From: Meandrina meandrites
Taxonomy: Eukaryota; Cnidaria; Anthozoa; Scleractinia; Meandrinidae
Length of the DNA: 64,000 nucleotides
NCBI GenBank assembly: GCA_963693305.1
Contig: OY855913.1
Span: forward strand, 9,089,201-9,153,200
Direction: 5' to 3'
Under the pieces are notes generated by a model. That model did no database searches and was not told the DNA's origin. It was given only the letters and a program-made list of their open reading frames with translations. This document shows, in pieces, positions 24,101 through 34,600 of the stretch. Position 1 is the first letter of the stretch, and the number at the start of each line of letters is the position of its first letter. A program made the position numbers and the translations under genes.

Positions 24101-26083
24101 GTTTGAAAGAGAAGCTACTTCAAAAATTGTGGATAAAAGAACTTCTTGGTATTGTAATATTAACATACTTTTTTCATCACACCTGTTAGCTTCAAGATTA
24201 GCCTGCATATCTGGCAGTTTTGTCGGTATTAACACGTGCGCAAGTAGAGCCATGAAGTAGCGACAATGAGCTGCAAAGCCGTGCGGGGCCTAGAGAGGTT
24301 TTTCACTTTTCTCCTCCCTAGCCCCCTCACGGCTTTGTCGCTTGTTGTTGTGGCTTTGCCAAGTTTTTACTCACAGGCCCGTTAACCCCAACAAAACCAC
24401 CAGCTACACAGGCTGCTTCAAGATAAGAATTGAAAGAAGGAACTACGAGGTCTTTATTACCCAGGCTCGTTTCTTCAAAAGGTGGATAAAGCTTAGCCTG
24501 TGAATGCAGACATATTTCCCACTTTTCAGCAGAGAGAAGAGACAGCCGGAAATAAGTCTGCATCACTGGACAAATCGCTATCCAGTGGATTAATGTTGGT
24601 GAAACGAACTGCGCATGCTGTCTACTGAATATTGATATATTTGGTGGATAGTGTAATCCGACCTTTGAACATGCAGGCCTGAAGTTTTCATTGAAGAGAA
24701 GCAGGAAAAGCAAGAAGAAAAGAGATTCTCCTTGAGATCTGTAATGAAGTCGCTATGAGAATGCGCCCTCCTCTCCCCCTCGCCCTGATATGTTATGACT
24801 CCTTCCAATAATTATAAGTCAAAACTTGTTAGCAGCATTGCAAAATTTCAACTAGGCCCGCAATGCATGCACAGAACAAAATTGTTGGTAGCATGTGAAG
24901 TGTGTTTCACTAAGAATCCTCTCTCTCCAGGTGATATATCTGCTCTTATGTCGCTTGGTGCATTTTACAGCCGAGGCACAGGAGTTAAAAAAGACTATGA
25001 AAAATCATTCAACTGTTACAAGGCAGCAGCTGACCAAGGTACAGAATATTGTGGCATAATCAGCTTTTACTTATCTGTACAAATCACCTCCCTGATTATG
25101 CCGGGGATCAATGAAAGCTTGGATTTTAGCATTGAATTTTTACAATTATTACAGTAGTTTTAGGCCTCATTTGAACGTGAACATTTACTATTGTTTTTGA
25201 AAATGTTGATGCCAGTCCACTGTGAGCTGTCCAAGCATTATAGTCAGTCCATCTGTTTGACAGCTAGAAACCAAGCAACATAGAAAAAGACACTGTTCAC
25301 ACATTAAGAAACAGCAAAGAAAATATGAGTAGAGAATTGGTTGAAAGCTCAACCTCTTACATCTGTAAATACTAGTAAAAATTACACATAAGGAACTTAT
25401 AAAAGAGTTCTAATGAGAGGTCAAGGGAGGCATGGTGGCCTAATGGTAAGTGTGCTGGACTCCAGACTGAGTGTTCCAGGTTCAAGCCCTGGCCCTCAGA
25501 AATGGATATGAAGAAAAAACTACATAGCAGATGAACAACATTTTGCTGATGGAAGGCCCAGAAATAACAGAATAGGCTAACCCCATTCCCTAATTTGCAA
25601 AACAGATGTTTACGTTGCTACCTTAAGTGATTCTGATAACATAAGTTATTTACTACTAAGTTAAATAACGACAATACTTGTGAAATTGAAGTCAAATATG
25701 TTCTTTTAATGTTTCAAAAATGACATCATAAACATAAAAGTAATGTAATTAATTTATTAGTTACTCATTTACTCATCAGGTTATCTAACAGCTCAGTACA
25801 ACGTTGGAGTAAATTATTTTGCGGGTATGGGTGTGGAGCACGACTTGAAGAAGGCAGCTTATTATTTTGACCTTGCTGCTCGCCGTGGTCACGCGCTGGC
25901 TCAGGTTTGATAATTCAATTGATATTTATCGGGTATTAGTCAAGTCTGCCTCACGGCCGTTAACGGAGTCGTCCCGCAACGCATTCCCCAATCACACGCT
26001 AGTAGTGGGGAGAAGTGTTATATGTTTTACGTGAGTGGAGGAAGGGCATTGTGTGACGACGCAGCTAACGGCCACGATGCTAG

Positions 26084-26154
<71 letters not shown>

Positions 26155-26733
26155 TTTATTTGCCCAAGATCATTCTCGATAACAAGATTTCATTCATCGC
26201 TGTATTGACAGTATCACCTAGTTTGACCGTCTAGTTCCTAAGATTGATCACTATCTACTTTTTCCATACAAAATCAATACATTGTCAGGAGACAGCTGAT
26301 GAGAATCGAGAAACTCATCATAGACATTGTCTTGATGCTGCACTAAATTCTCTAAAGTAATACCTGTTGTATCACGCTTCCAAACGTTGTTGGAATTTGC
26401 TTCTTCACGAGTAAAAAAGAATAAAGAATTGTTAGCAATCATATTGAGGAGGCAGCGAGAAACACTTTGGAAGAACATCATCGGGAAAACACACCAAAAA
26501 GATTCGCCTTAAGAACTTAATTTTTAATCTAAATCAGCGTTTGATTTCTTTCTTTGATCCTTCAGATCAATCTTGGGAACATGTATTACTACGGGTATGG
26601 CGTGGACAAAAATTGGGAGAAATCAAGAGAGCTTTACAAGGAGGCAGCAAAGGAGAACAAAAACGCCGAGCTTTTGCTACAAGAACTGGAGGATGAGATG
26701 AAAAATCAGGACAAAACGGACGATCCTTATTAG
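10395..26733 (+). CDS. Sel1-like repeat protein, probably mitochondrial, 11 exons, 416 aa
   Basis: Exons: 10395-10650, 13384-13536, 15035-15091, 15698-15799, 16417-16499, 21227-21301, 22557-22599, 23517-23597, 24931-25038, 25780-25904, 26566-26733 (TAG). Phases agree at every junction and total 1251 nt. At least six Sel1 repeats (helix pairs with LG..Y..G.GV..D..KA spacing) are visible, for example GNLYTSG, LGAFYSRGTGV, VGVNYFAGMGV and LGNMYYYGYGV. Such alpha-solenoids are protein-interaction scaffolds. The first about 50 residues are rich in Arg, Ser, Cys and Leu with almost no acidic residues, which resembles a mitochondrial presequence. The ATG at 10395 (AACATGGCGG) was chosen for its good context over an in-frame ATG at 10305, which would bury the presequence. 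The C terminus is a charged helix ending DDPY. The orthologue is not identified: DELE1-, COA7- and LRP2BP-like proteins were considered, and no specific match is claimed. Confidence 0.85.
10848..11183. repeat. Tandem duplication, 169-bp unit, two copies
   Basis: Two nearly identical copies begin CAGTCAAATCCAAGAATTCC at 10848 and 11017 and end TGTTGATGGGGCTT. They differ by a few substitutions and small indels. The repeat lies in Sel1-gene intron 1. Confidence 0.85.
12439..12547. repeat. 109-bp hairpin MITE
   Basis: CGCAATAATATATTCTTTTG and the inverted AAAAGAATATATTATTGCG, extended by AAGGTATGC/GCATACCTT and GAAAG/CTTTC, form two arms of about 48 bases. It lies in Sel1-gene intron 1. Confidence 0.75.
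12623..12665 (+). repeat. G-rich tract with G-quadruplex potential
   Basis: Repeated GGGGGGA units give at least six runs of four or more G on the plus strand, in intron 1 of the Sel1 gene. Other homopolymer runs: G at 13747-13769, C at 18721-18739, C at 35828-35847 and C at about 41584-41602. Confidence 0.8.
13024..13160 (+). mobile_element. Partial SINE body
   Basis: GGCAAGACACATTGTG, CTCTCTCCACCCAGGTG, TACTCTGTGATAGACTAGCA and GGAGGAGTAGAAATA follow the SINE body order. The tRNA-like head is missing. Confidence 0.55.
13613..13875 (+). mobile_element. tRNA-derived SINE, near full length
   Basis: The head GGGAGGCACAGTGGTGTAATGG resembles a pol III A box and is followed by a degenerate B box. 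The body then has GGCAAGACACTTTA, TACCTCTCTC, CAACCCTGTGATAGACTA and CTCCTAGTTGCTTCATTC. The same body words recur at 7139-7362, 13024-13160 and 14315-14515. It carries a long G run (13747-13769) and lies in a Sel1-gene intron. Confidence 0.65.
14315..14515 (-). mobile_element. tRNA-derived SINE copy, reverse orientation
   Basis: On the minus strand: CCTGGCCGGGGTCATTGTG, AAGACACTTTACTGTCATAG, CCACCCAGGTGTATAAATGG and GGAGTAGAAATACTCC. It is the cleanest copy of the SINE body here. Confidence 0.65.
18320..18490. repeat. Foldback sequence
   Basis: CAAAAGGGTGTCTCCGA and the inverted TTGGAGACACCCTTTTG are separated by about 120 bases in a Sel1-gene intron. The flanking C-rich words (ACCCCCC) near 18655-18740 and 19180-19280 are related to each other. 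Confidence 0.5.
20087..20347. mobile_element. Foldback repeat with GGCGGATCCAGG ends
   Basis: GTGGCGGATCCAGG and the inverted CCTGGATCCGCCCCTG enclose C-rich stretches including GACCCCCC on both sides. ATAGT precedes the left end (with one intervening base) and follows the right end, so the TSD is uncertain. It lies in a Sel1-gene intron. Confidence 0.6.
20981..21152. repeat. 172-bp hairpin MITE close to a splice acceptor
   Basis: GTAATCACATGATTT, CGTGCAATTAGGAATAAATA and AAATTTTTCAA recur in inverted order, giving arms of about 60 bases. It ends 74 bases before the Sel1 exon at 21227. Confidence 0.75.
21698..22147. mobile_element. 450-bp pogo/Tigger-like MITE with TA target site
   Basis: TA flanks CAGTCGACCCCCTATTA on the left (21696-21697) and the inverted TAATAGGGGTTCTGCTG on the right (22148-22149). 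Inside, ATTAAGCGGCCA and variants occur about seven times in one orientation. CAGT-type ends and a TA site fit the pogo/Tigger branch of Tc1/mariner. It lies in a Sel1-gene intron. A diverged relative is at about 48575-48770. Confidence 0.65.
22609..23057. mobile_element. 449-bp CAGGG...CCCTG element with 5-bp TSD inside a Sel1-gene splice donor region
   Basis: The ends CAGGGTTCGCACAG and the inverted TTGTACGAACCCTG are flanked by GTAAG (22604-22608 and 23058-23062). The interior has repeated AAGTCCTTGAA motifs in both halves. The insertion point is 9 bases into the intron after exon 7 (ends 22599). A 5-bp duplication with CAGGG ends suggests a hAT-like group. Confidence 0.8.
23775..23950. 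repeat. Dispersed repeat copy (partner at 43795-43970, inverted)
   Basis: GGAAATTCTGAGGG, AAAAGCCTAAATTTTAAAAG, TATGGGGCTTAACTGGAATT and GGGGTATGGATATTTTCTGG recur in inverted order at 43795-43970. A third relative is at about 40335-40445. Confidence 0.7.
24199..24415. mobile_element. 217-bp TAGCCTGC-ended MITE with 9-bp TSD
   Basis: The ends TAGCCTGCATATCTGGCAG and its inverted partner CCAGCTACACAGGCTG are flanked by CTTCAAGAT (24190-24198 and 24416-24424). It lies in the Sel1 gene intron before the 24931 exon and is a short relative of the 4939-6248 element. Confidence 0.85.
25425..25500 (+). mobile_element. tRNA-like SINE head
   Basis: GGGAGGCATGGTGGCCTAATGG contains an A-box-like segment. 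CCAGGTTCAAGCCCTGG is a perfect T-arm with a canonical B box. A good anticodon arm and acceptor stem are not evident, so this is called a SINE head rather than a tRNA gene. Confidence 0.55.
26084..26153. repeat. (CAAT)n microsatellite
   Basis: About 17 uninterrupted tetranucleotide units follow the Sel1 exon ending at 25904. The CGTTTATTTG that follows suggests, on the minus strand, the tail of a retroelement, but no body was recognised. Confidence 0.9.
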
Positions 26734-27164
26734 TGAAGGAAAGTTAATGCACACTCGTACACAGTTCAAAGAATTGGCGATGGGAGAGTGATTCAAGATG
26801 ATGCATCTCTCGATTCAATTTAATCTAACCACGAAACTACACTGGTTTAAAACTTCATGGGATATTGGTAGGAATTTTATGAAGCGAAACGATACAAAAC
26901 CGGCGTGTTGCGCAGAACAACAACTTGGTCTATTAATGAAAACTTTACTTAGCTAAGCCTTTCGTTACAGACTCAGCCGAAGGAAAGTCACAAACAACTA
27001 CAGTGAAAACCGTTTCTAGCCGCTGATCTCTTTTCTATGATTAGTCGTGCTCCTGAAATCTTACCAGCCACATTACTTTAAACTTACTCTAATTCCGTGG
27101 TCACTTCCAGTCAGTGGGCGCGGTTATCACTCGCCTATTTTATTGACTGTTTTGGCCTTCTTCG

Positions 27165-27238
27165 TAGCCGCCCACGCAGTCGTTTTTAGGGGAGCGAGTG
27201 CAATCTGATCTCCCCTAAAACGACTTTGTGGGAGGCTA
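27165..27238. mobile_element. 74-bp TAGCC-ended foldback inserted into another foldback
   Basis: TAGCCGCCCACGCAGTCG pairs with the inverted GACTTTGTGGGAGGCTA. The flanks CCTTCTTCG (27156-27164) and CCTCCTTCG (27239-27247) form a 9-bp duplication with one mismatch. The right flank continues as the CAGACGTTCTTTT element seen at 38804-38903, so this copy inserted near that element's left end. Confidence 0.7.
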
Positions 27239-27340
27239 CCTCCTTCGCAGACGTTCTTTTGACTTTGTCGCGCATTCCTCCCCGTCGTTGGGAGAAAAGA
27301 TTGCGTGACGAGCCAAAAGAGTGTCTGCGGAGGAGGTTAT
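27239..27340. mobile_element. Foldback element related to the 38804-38903 MITE
   Basis: CCTCCTTCGCAGACGTTCTTTT at one end and the inverted AAAAGAGTGTCTGCGGAGGA at the other enclose AAGATTGCGTGACGAGCC, shared with the copy at 38804-38903. Its left end is split by the insertion at 27165-27238. Confidence 0.65.
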
Positions 27341-27611
27341 CTTTCCAGTAGAAGTCTTGAAGTTTGCAACAAAGCGGTGACTGCATGCCTAATTGCACAG
27401 CATAACATAAGAAAATACTGTCTTTTTTAACTCATTAACAAATTCCTGTCGAATTAATTAATATAAAACAGTTTGAATAAACGACTTCTGTTCTCTGTAT
27501 AAGTCGCTTTTTGTCCGCCTAGGTCATGAAACAATTGCTTTATTTCGTGATGGAATGAAGGGCACGACTGCATGGTCCAAAATGGATTTATTGTAGATGC
27601 TAACTTTTATA

Positions 27612-27645
27612 GGAAAATCCATTACCTGACGAGGGAATTCCACGT

Positions 27646-27708
<63 letters not shown>

Positions 27709-27756
27709 TCAAGTGAAATTTAACGTGGAATTCACGAGTCAGGTAATAGATTTTCC
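27612..27756. repeat. 145-bp hairpin MITE
   Basis: GGAAAATCCATTACCTGAC, TTCCACGTTAAATTTCAC and AAAAACCGATATCGCAC are mirrored on the right by GTGCGATATCGGTTTTTC through GATTTTCC. The arms are about 65 bases with few mismatches. Confidence 0.75.
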
Positions 27757-27903
27757 TTGAATCGCATAACCTTTTTAAAATGAAAATGTGGTGAATGTTG
27801 CGAATTTTAGCGCAGCCTCACTTTCAAGTCGCAATACCGCGCTGAATACCCTCGCATCTCTAGCCAATCAGAGCGCGCGAATTCCTTGAGCTATGCGATT
27901 CAA
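27757..27903. repeat. Small TTGAATCGCATA-ended inverted-repeat element
   Basis: TTGAATCGCATA and the inverted TATGCGATTCAA bound 147 bases directly abutting the hairpin at 27612-27756. It contains CCAATCAGAGCGCGCG near the right end. Confidence 0.55.
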
Positions 27904-28054
27904 AAGAGTATTTAAAGGGACTCAAAGAATTTTATTTGGACTAAAATTCGCTGTTCGACTTTGATACTGTAAATGATTCTTAAAATTCCCTGAGATAAGT
28001 AACAAACATTTTTGATTGTCATTATGGCCTTCTGTTTATGTCTCCAGTCTCAAC

Positions 28055-28147
28055 AACCTCGCCCCAGGATTTTTCGGGTGTCGCGATCTTGGAGGAAAGA
28101 CCGAACACGAGAGGACGGCGGAAATCGAGCCTAGTGGGAACGAGGCT
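28055..28147. repeat. Short inverted-repeat remnant (AACCTCG...CGAGGCT)
   Basis: AACCTCGCCCCAGG and the inverted CCTAGTGGGAACGAGGCT bound about 93 bases. No clear TSD was found, so this is a tentative MITE call. Confidence 0.4.
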
Positions 28148-28950
28148 GCTGCTTTTCTTCGCGAGAGTGTGTGCGTCCAAAAATGGACGATGTCTTCCTC
28201 TAGCGCCCAAAATTATGTCAGCATCTTGAGCCTTTGTTATTCCATTTGTTTTTCGCGGCTCCCATTTTCAACTTTTTCCATCATTCCCTGCAGTTGATTT
28301 ATCCTCGCAGCTTGTTAAACTCTGACCTCCTTTGGTTATCGATAGATCAAAAACATTCCCACTGCCCTTTTCGTCAGAAATGATTTTTTTGTGGGGGCAC
28401 CCGTTCACCCCTGACCCTCTAAGGCCAGAAGAAAGTAGGAGACTCGGTGTGTGACTAATGAAGAGGATGTTTCCAAGATCAGCCAACCGACAATGCATCT
28501 CTAAGATGTGTCAATTTCCTAACTAACGCAAATCTTCCAAACCAGGTGATTTTACTGCTTCAAAATATCCAGGTTTCGTTCTGGGTCCTGGAAAACTATA
28601 AGTTCATCTATTACATTTTTCATTGAGATCGTTTACCTCACAGTGGCACTAAAAAATACTGCAATTGAATTTAGAAGAAACACCGAAGGATTCTTGGCGT
28701 CAGTTTTTCAAAGGATACGAAGCGGCTAAATTCTAATGAATATTCATTTATTGATATATTTGTATCACTTATGCACGAGGAAGGAAGGTTAACGAAGTTA
28801 AACGAGTACGTCGTTCTGTATTTATTCCAAGGCAAAGAAATCCAGGAAATCAGTCAAACCAACGTTGGTAGTATCGAAAATCACCCGTGGCGTTCAGAAT
28901 ATCTACGTCTTTGCGCTGTTGGCGGTTAGCAAGAGTTTTGTCTTGGAACA

Positions 28951-31680
28951 TGGTGGTCGCGCACGTGTGGACATTCAACCGCTGTCGAAGCCGAGTTATT
29001 TTGTCGAAAGCCTTCTATGAAGAGGTGATTGTACAATTTCAAATAATTTTATTGTTAATTTAGTTGCTGTCGACTAAAGCGTAGTGAATGTCTTTACATT
29101 ATGCTACATTTCCAATGATTTTTACGCTGAACTGTTAGTTAAACATGGTTTAAATTGTATACTGCAGTAAATTTATTGACTTCTGAATTTGGGATACAAT
29201 CGTGTGTGTAATTAAGTCTTTAGTTTGCAATCACTGATGTTTCCTCTCTTTAAACTAAGTGTCGAATTCTTGTTTAGTTGCCCTGATCAGAGTTTGAATA
29301 TTTGGCAGTAGATTTGGATTGTACCCTTTGGAAAAATGATAAAAATTTGATAAACTTCTGTACCAGTGGCGGATCCAGACCTTCAAGTTGGGGGTCGCTT
29401 TTAAAGGCTTGACTATGAATGTTGAATTCTGCGAAGATAATTCCGGCAGATCAAAGAAAATGCGCTATTTTCGAAAAAAATAAGTTGGGACACTGTGTAG
29501 GGCACAGTTTAGGTGAGGGATGGTGACAAGAAGAGAAGGAAGCTTCCTACACCATCCCAATCTTCTCAAGTATCAGAAAATTATACGTTTGATATAACCG
29601 CAGTGAAACTTCCTTCTAGCTTTATGTGGTAATTCATTTACAATCACATGTAAGCAATGCCGTATGAACCTGGAGTAACTATCACGTTATTTATTTCGTA
29701 CTTTTTAATAGCAAAGCTAAGAGGTTTATTGCATGTCAAGTCATACCGCGATGGACATGAACAGACAGACTGTAGGAGAATGGTGCTCCTTACACCACAG
29801 GTTGGTTTCAATGCCTTATCGATATTTTGTGATCTTTGTGAATCAGTACATATAGATTGAGACGTGCGTATTAAAATGCTAGTTCCTTCACGGTACACGT
29901 GAGACATCTTGTGCCCACGAGACTGCAAAATCGTACAAACATCCCAATCACTAGGTCGAGAGAAGAGTATTACTTTCTACAATTATCGTGGAAGGTAAAC
30001 TTCGCATAATTTATATTCGTTTCCAATAACCATTGATCGCCACCAACTTTTTACATAAGCTTGTCCAGAAGTGGTGAATTTGTAGGGAGGTTTAGTTGGG
30101 GGGATTTAAATTGATCCTTTTGTAACACTTACTTTGAAAGATTTAACTGAATTACGTTATTTTTTTCTGTCATTTAAGGCAAAGACTAATTACTAGATGT
30201 CACATGGCTGGGGAGGTGTCTTGATTGATACGGACAGCAGAATAATGGTCTTCAAAACCACAGGTTAGTGTTAGCTTATACTAAATATTATCATATTTGG
30301 AACCATGCCATGCAATGCACTGTCTCCATACTGTACTACACGAAAGCCTTTTCACCTTATTGTAGAATTCTTTTATGCACAATATTGCAAAAACCTTTGC
30401 AAAAGAGCGGTTTATGGCCTTTGAATTTTCCTTGAAAACGGTTGAATTACTACAATGATGACATCATTGACGGCGTCCTTCAATCCAAAGCTGTAAAGAG
30501 CTATCGGCAAAATGTTTCGCTCTTTGCGTGTAATGTAAAGAGAATATCATCTTTCAACAACTGCAAAATTGCTGGGATGCAAAAAGGGGCTAATGAGCCC
30601 ATACCTTCTTTATTTTATTGGGCCCAAACTTCAAAGGGCTGTTAACAGTGCAATGTTTTCAGTGTTTTTTTTTCAATATTCGGAATTAAGATTTTGTAGG
30701 TTGATTTGAGATTAAAGCGCTCATGCTAATTATTGTAAACAAAGATTCGCTTATTACTTCTTCATTTTGGTCGTATAAAAGAGACACAAGTTGTATTCAT
30801 TAGAACATTTCAGATCAAATTTGAACCTCGACGGATTTTTTCGCGTTAACACGGTCACAGGCCGCCCGGCTAGTTATGATAATCTTTCAGGAAACAATTT
30901 TGCTAAGTAATGAAAAAATTTCAGTACTTTGATAGATTCAAAATAATACGCAGCAAATGTCTCGAGTCATTTTGAATTCTCTTGAACTGCAAATATAACT
31001 TGACGCACTTGAATTTTCTCGCGACTGGAAACCAGCCGCTCATATGAATGTTGTATTTTAAAGGCAGCTTTTCAGCGAGAAAATAAGTAATCATTATTTA
31101 GTAACTGCTCTTTGATATTCGAAGTTTAACTTTCGAATAAGCAGAAAGCTCTGAAGTTTTTCCAAACGTCCAGAACTTTTGATTATTGAATTGAGTATCA
31201 GAGTTCATGTATTTACTGATTTTTCTTTTATGTTTCTCCACAGTTTGCTAAATGCTTTCTGCCTTCGCTGTTTCAAGTCACAACTGATGTACGGCAGTAT
31301 GTAAACAAAGTACAAACAAAGAGGTAGAAAAAACGTAATCAAAAAGGTTTGCAGCTCGAACGTTTATTCTCGGATAACCGTCAAGTTTTAACAGGATTTT
31401 CAGTTTCAAGATACAAATTATATTTATGCAACCCAAAATCATTGACAAGACGTTCAATCAATAGTAGCAATGTAAATTTTCTTTGGTGATGTTATGTCAA
31501 TTTCTTCGTTAGAATTATTCCCTTGTTAACATCTGTTTAAAAAATTTTAATTTTCCCGCCAAAAAACTTAGAAAAATACGGGGCGCTCAAAATACGCATG
31601 CGCCGTTTTTTTAAAAAAAATTTCCCTGTAAGTTATACTCTGTATGTTGCCAATAAAATTTAATTCACTGGTTTGTCTGT
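28951..31680 (+). ncRNA. Candidate small spliced transcript, non-coding or micropeptide
   Basis: A possible first exon around 28930-29023 ends AAGAG|GTGATT. A clear exon-like segment at 30179-30262 is bounded by TTTTTTCTGTCATTTAAG and CACAG|GTTAGTG. A third begins after TTTCTCCACAG at 31244, and AATAAA near 31660 is followed by GT-rich sequence. Any reading frame through these is under 35 codons. No conservation can be tested here, so this is an inference from splice-like signals only. Confidence 0.2.
29366..29490. repeat. Left copy of an inverted repeat pair (partner at 35745-35870)
   Basis: GTGGCGGATCCAGAC, TGACTATGAATGTTGAATTC, CAGATCAAAGAAAATGCGCT and TTTTCGAAAAAAATAAG appear here and in inverted order at 35745-35870. 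Confidence 0.7.
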
Positions 31681-34600
31681 TCTCTTTGATGTTATAAACT
31701 AATAAAGACAAGTTTTTAAGTATTTCATTGTCATCTTTATTAATGTAACTTCATCAATAAACAAACAAGTTTTTTCTTTCAATTACTTTTTATTCATCTT
31801 AAATAATCTTTAATTAGTTAAGTAAAATTCGATTTAGTCAATAAAAAGGTGTGAAGAAAAAATCTTCCCTATATACAAAGTCTTTTGGCGGGAAAATTTG
31901 AAAAAATTTGCACAGCGTTTCCCCTGGCAACTTTATTGGCAAAAAAATTCAAAATGGCTTCCCTTGAAAAATCCCGCCAAGAAAACGTAAACACCATCTC
32001 ATGCACAAAAACTTGTTATAAAAATTTTTAAATAGCGTTTTCCTTCTAAACTCAAGTCCAAAAAAGAGTATTTCCGACTCATTTTATACAGCGAAAAAAT
32101 TTCAACCGAACATATACATTTCCAGAAACACTTAAAGTTTAAAACTTTTTGCACTAGATGGTGTAAACATTTACTATAAAGAAAAGCAACATGGCAAACT
32201 ACGAAATTCTGCTTACATATTAAAGTTCACATGTTTTTATATGTCTAATTTCCTGATCGTTTTTTGGCTTATAAAATTGCCTTTTCAGCCGTCAGCTCCC
32301 ATTTGTGACACAGGACAAATTTAACTCTAAAGCTAGCCAACCTTGGTATTAGTAAAAGGAAAACGAATTTTTCGCGTGAAAAAATTAATTTGGTAACGTC
32401 AACATAACCAAATTCGTCTTTTTTAGCCGTGAAGGCACAGAAACGCGACATATTTCTTTCCTTCATTTTGTTTGTAATATTATTAGGACAAATGGTATTG
32501 TAACCTGGTTCAGTCTTGTTTTATTTCAAATTAAATTTCAACAATCAACTTAAAGTAATTCAGTTGTTTCCATTAAATGTTTTATGTTGTACGACCAAAA
32601 TAAATTGCGAAAAAAAAATAACTTATTTTGTGTAAACACGAAGTTAATTCATATCGCTTTCTTTCAAAACTATAGCGACGATAATAGGAGCAAATTGGTA
32701 ATTTTTGGCCTCCAGGGCTAACATGACAATTCAATTGCTTTGCTCCATGCTCTTTGCAAATTCTTGCAACAATATTCAAGCAAAGTTCAGTTCTTATAGT
32801 TCAAATCAAAAGCAACTAGAATTAATTTCGTTTTTATACGTACAATGTTTTGTCCTGTGTTACATTGAAAGCCAGCAGAAAAGGTCTTTCTAGTTGTAAC
32901 TAAGATAAAACCCAATGCCTGGTCCAAGTGTATGTTGTTCTAAGCTTAATCCCACCCTTGACGCGAACTACTGCTCGTCATTAAATGCGAGAAGAAATAA
33001 ACGGTTATACAGACCGCAAACAAGACAACGAAACATTTCTTTCAGATTCAATGCTCTTTTGTCCACTTCACTCGTTATTTGTAAACAATTTGTGCAAAAT
33101 AAAGTAAGAAATCGCCAAAAAATAGAAGAAATCAGTTATGAAATTTGATCAGTTAGAATCCGAAATTTTAACAGAAAAAGCGATAACGATTTTACAAACC
33201 CAGACAATCATATTGCAATAAACACCAATAGTTGTCGTTTATCAGTAATTGGCGACGTTTTCTTCAAAAGAAACTGTTCGAGTTTTTGGTTCGTATGTAG
33301 TTAATTGCTTGTTTTTTTTTCCAAACGAAACAGAGCGGAGTCTAATTTTTCAGTGTACATTAAGAAAAAACGAAAGTAATTTTATCAGCCCAGACAATTT
33401 AGATGGAATAAATTATCAATTCCGTCGTTTGTCAGTTTGCTTTGTAATTTTTCAAAGACCAGTGTATTTTTTCAAAACCCATGAAATATGTTCAAGACAA
33501 TTGGATATCATTAAAAAAAATATTTTCGTTATTTTGTTTTGTCGTTTTTTTTTCTTATTTTTCAATCAAGGTTTTTCCAAAAGAAACCGACAAAGTTTAA
33601 CTTTTTGGCTACAATTTAGGAAAGACAGCGATTTTATTGAACTCTACTGAGCAATAAAGTACAATTAAACACAAATTTTCATAATTGTTTTCTGATCACT
33701 TTTAATATGCTGAAGACTTTTGATGCCAAAACATGTTCATGTTCGATTTTTCATGACAGCTTCATTCTCAAGTACTTTTCGAAATTGTGCGACATGTACG
33801 GGTTTTGTGAAATCACAGGGTGGTATCTTTTCAGTCGTTCACTTAATCACTTCGTCTTTAAATTTGCAAAAGGTCGGAGTCTTTTTTCATTAAAAAATGC
33901 TTGATATTTTGGTCTGTATAACTGTAGTCCTGACGAAATAACGACTTCTTATCGATCGATCGTCAAAACCAGGCACGCGGGTTGTATACACCAGACTGCA
34001 GTTGTAACCATGGTAACGTATAGTAGTTGTAACTTATGGTACTGATTGTTGACATATATTATGTGTACAGACCTTGAGCGATTTACGCTATAATGTTTAG
34101 AATTGTAAAAACTAGTCTTTGCATTTTCCTGGCTAAGATTCAATTGAAATCAAGGCGGGCAACGATTTTTCCGAAATATAAAGCTTTTAAATTTCTAACA
34201 ACGGATATAAATAAGACGATCTAGTGTGCGAGGTCTGCAAAACAATCAGTACCATTCCTAAGAAATGATGGCTGATATTATAAAACATTATGCCAATATA
34301 TCTAATATATAATATTTTGTATTTTTGACGCCTCAATAAAGACAATAAATATGATCTGATAAAAGCAAGAGAGTATTTTGCCTTTATTTTCCAGCCACAA
34401 GCATTTTTAATTTCCACCTCCCGATGAAGTCAATCAAAAGAGTATTTTGCTAGTCTTAAGCGTTTTCAATTTTCACCACTCGATTCAGACAATCAATGTG
34501 ATAAAACCAACTGACAAATTCTCGTACAATTTGAGCATTAGTTCAGCCACCATTTTTTCTAAAGTTATTTGATAATTTCAAAGTTCTTATCTTTGTAGCA

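Noticed and set aside
24327..24713. A 128-codon minus-strand protein
   Set aside because: Part of it is the right end of the 24199-24415 MITE. No domain or splice partner was found.
25425..25500. A true tRNA gene
   Set aside because: The T-arm and B box are good, but the acceptor stem and anticodon arm do not pair well and the sequence matches the SINE head at 13613.
26084..26153. A CRISPR-like or regulatory array
   Set aside because: It is a simple (CAAT)n microsatellite with no spacers.
33249..33650. A 133-codon plus-strand protein
   Set aside because: It lies in AT-rich DNA, is full of Phe/Asn/Lys from low-complexity codons, and sits in the degenerate 190-bp repeat.
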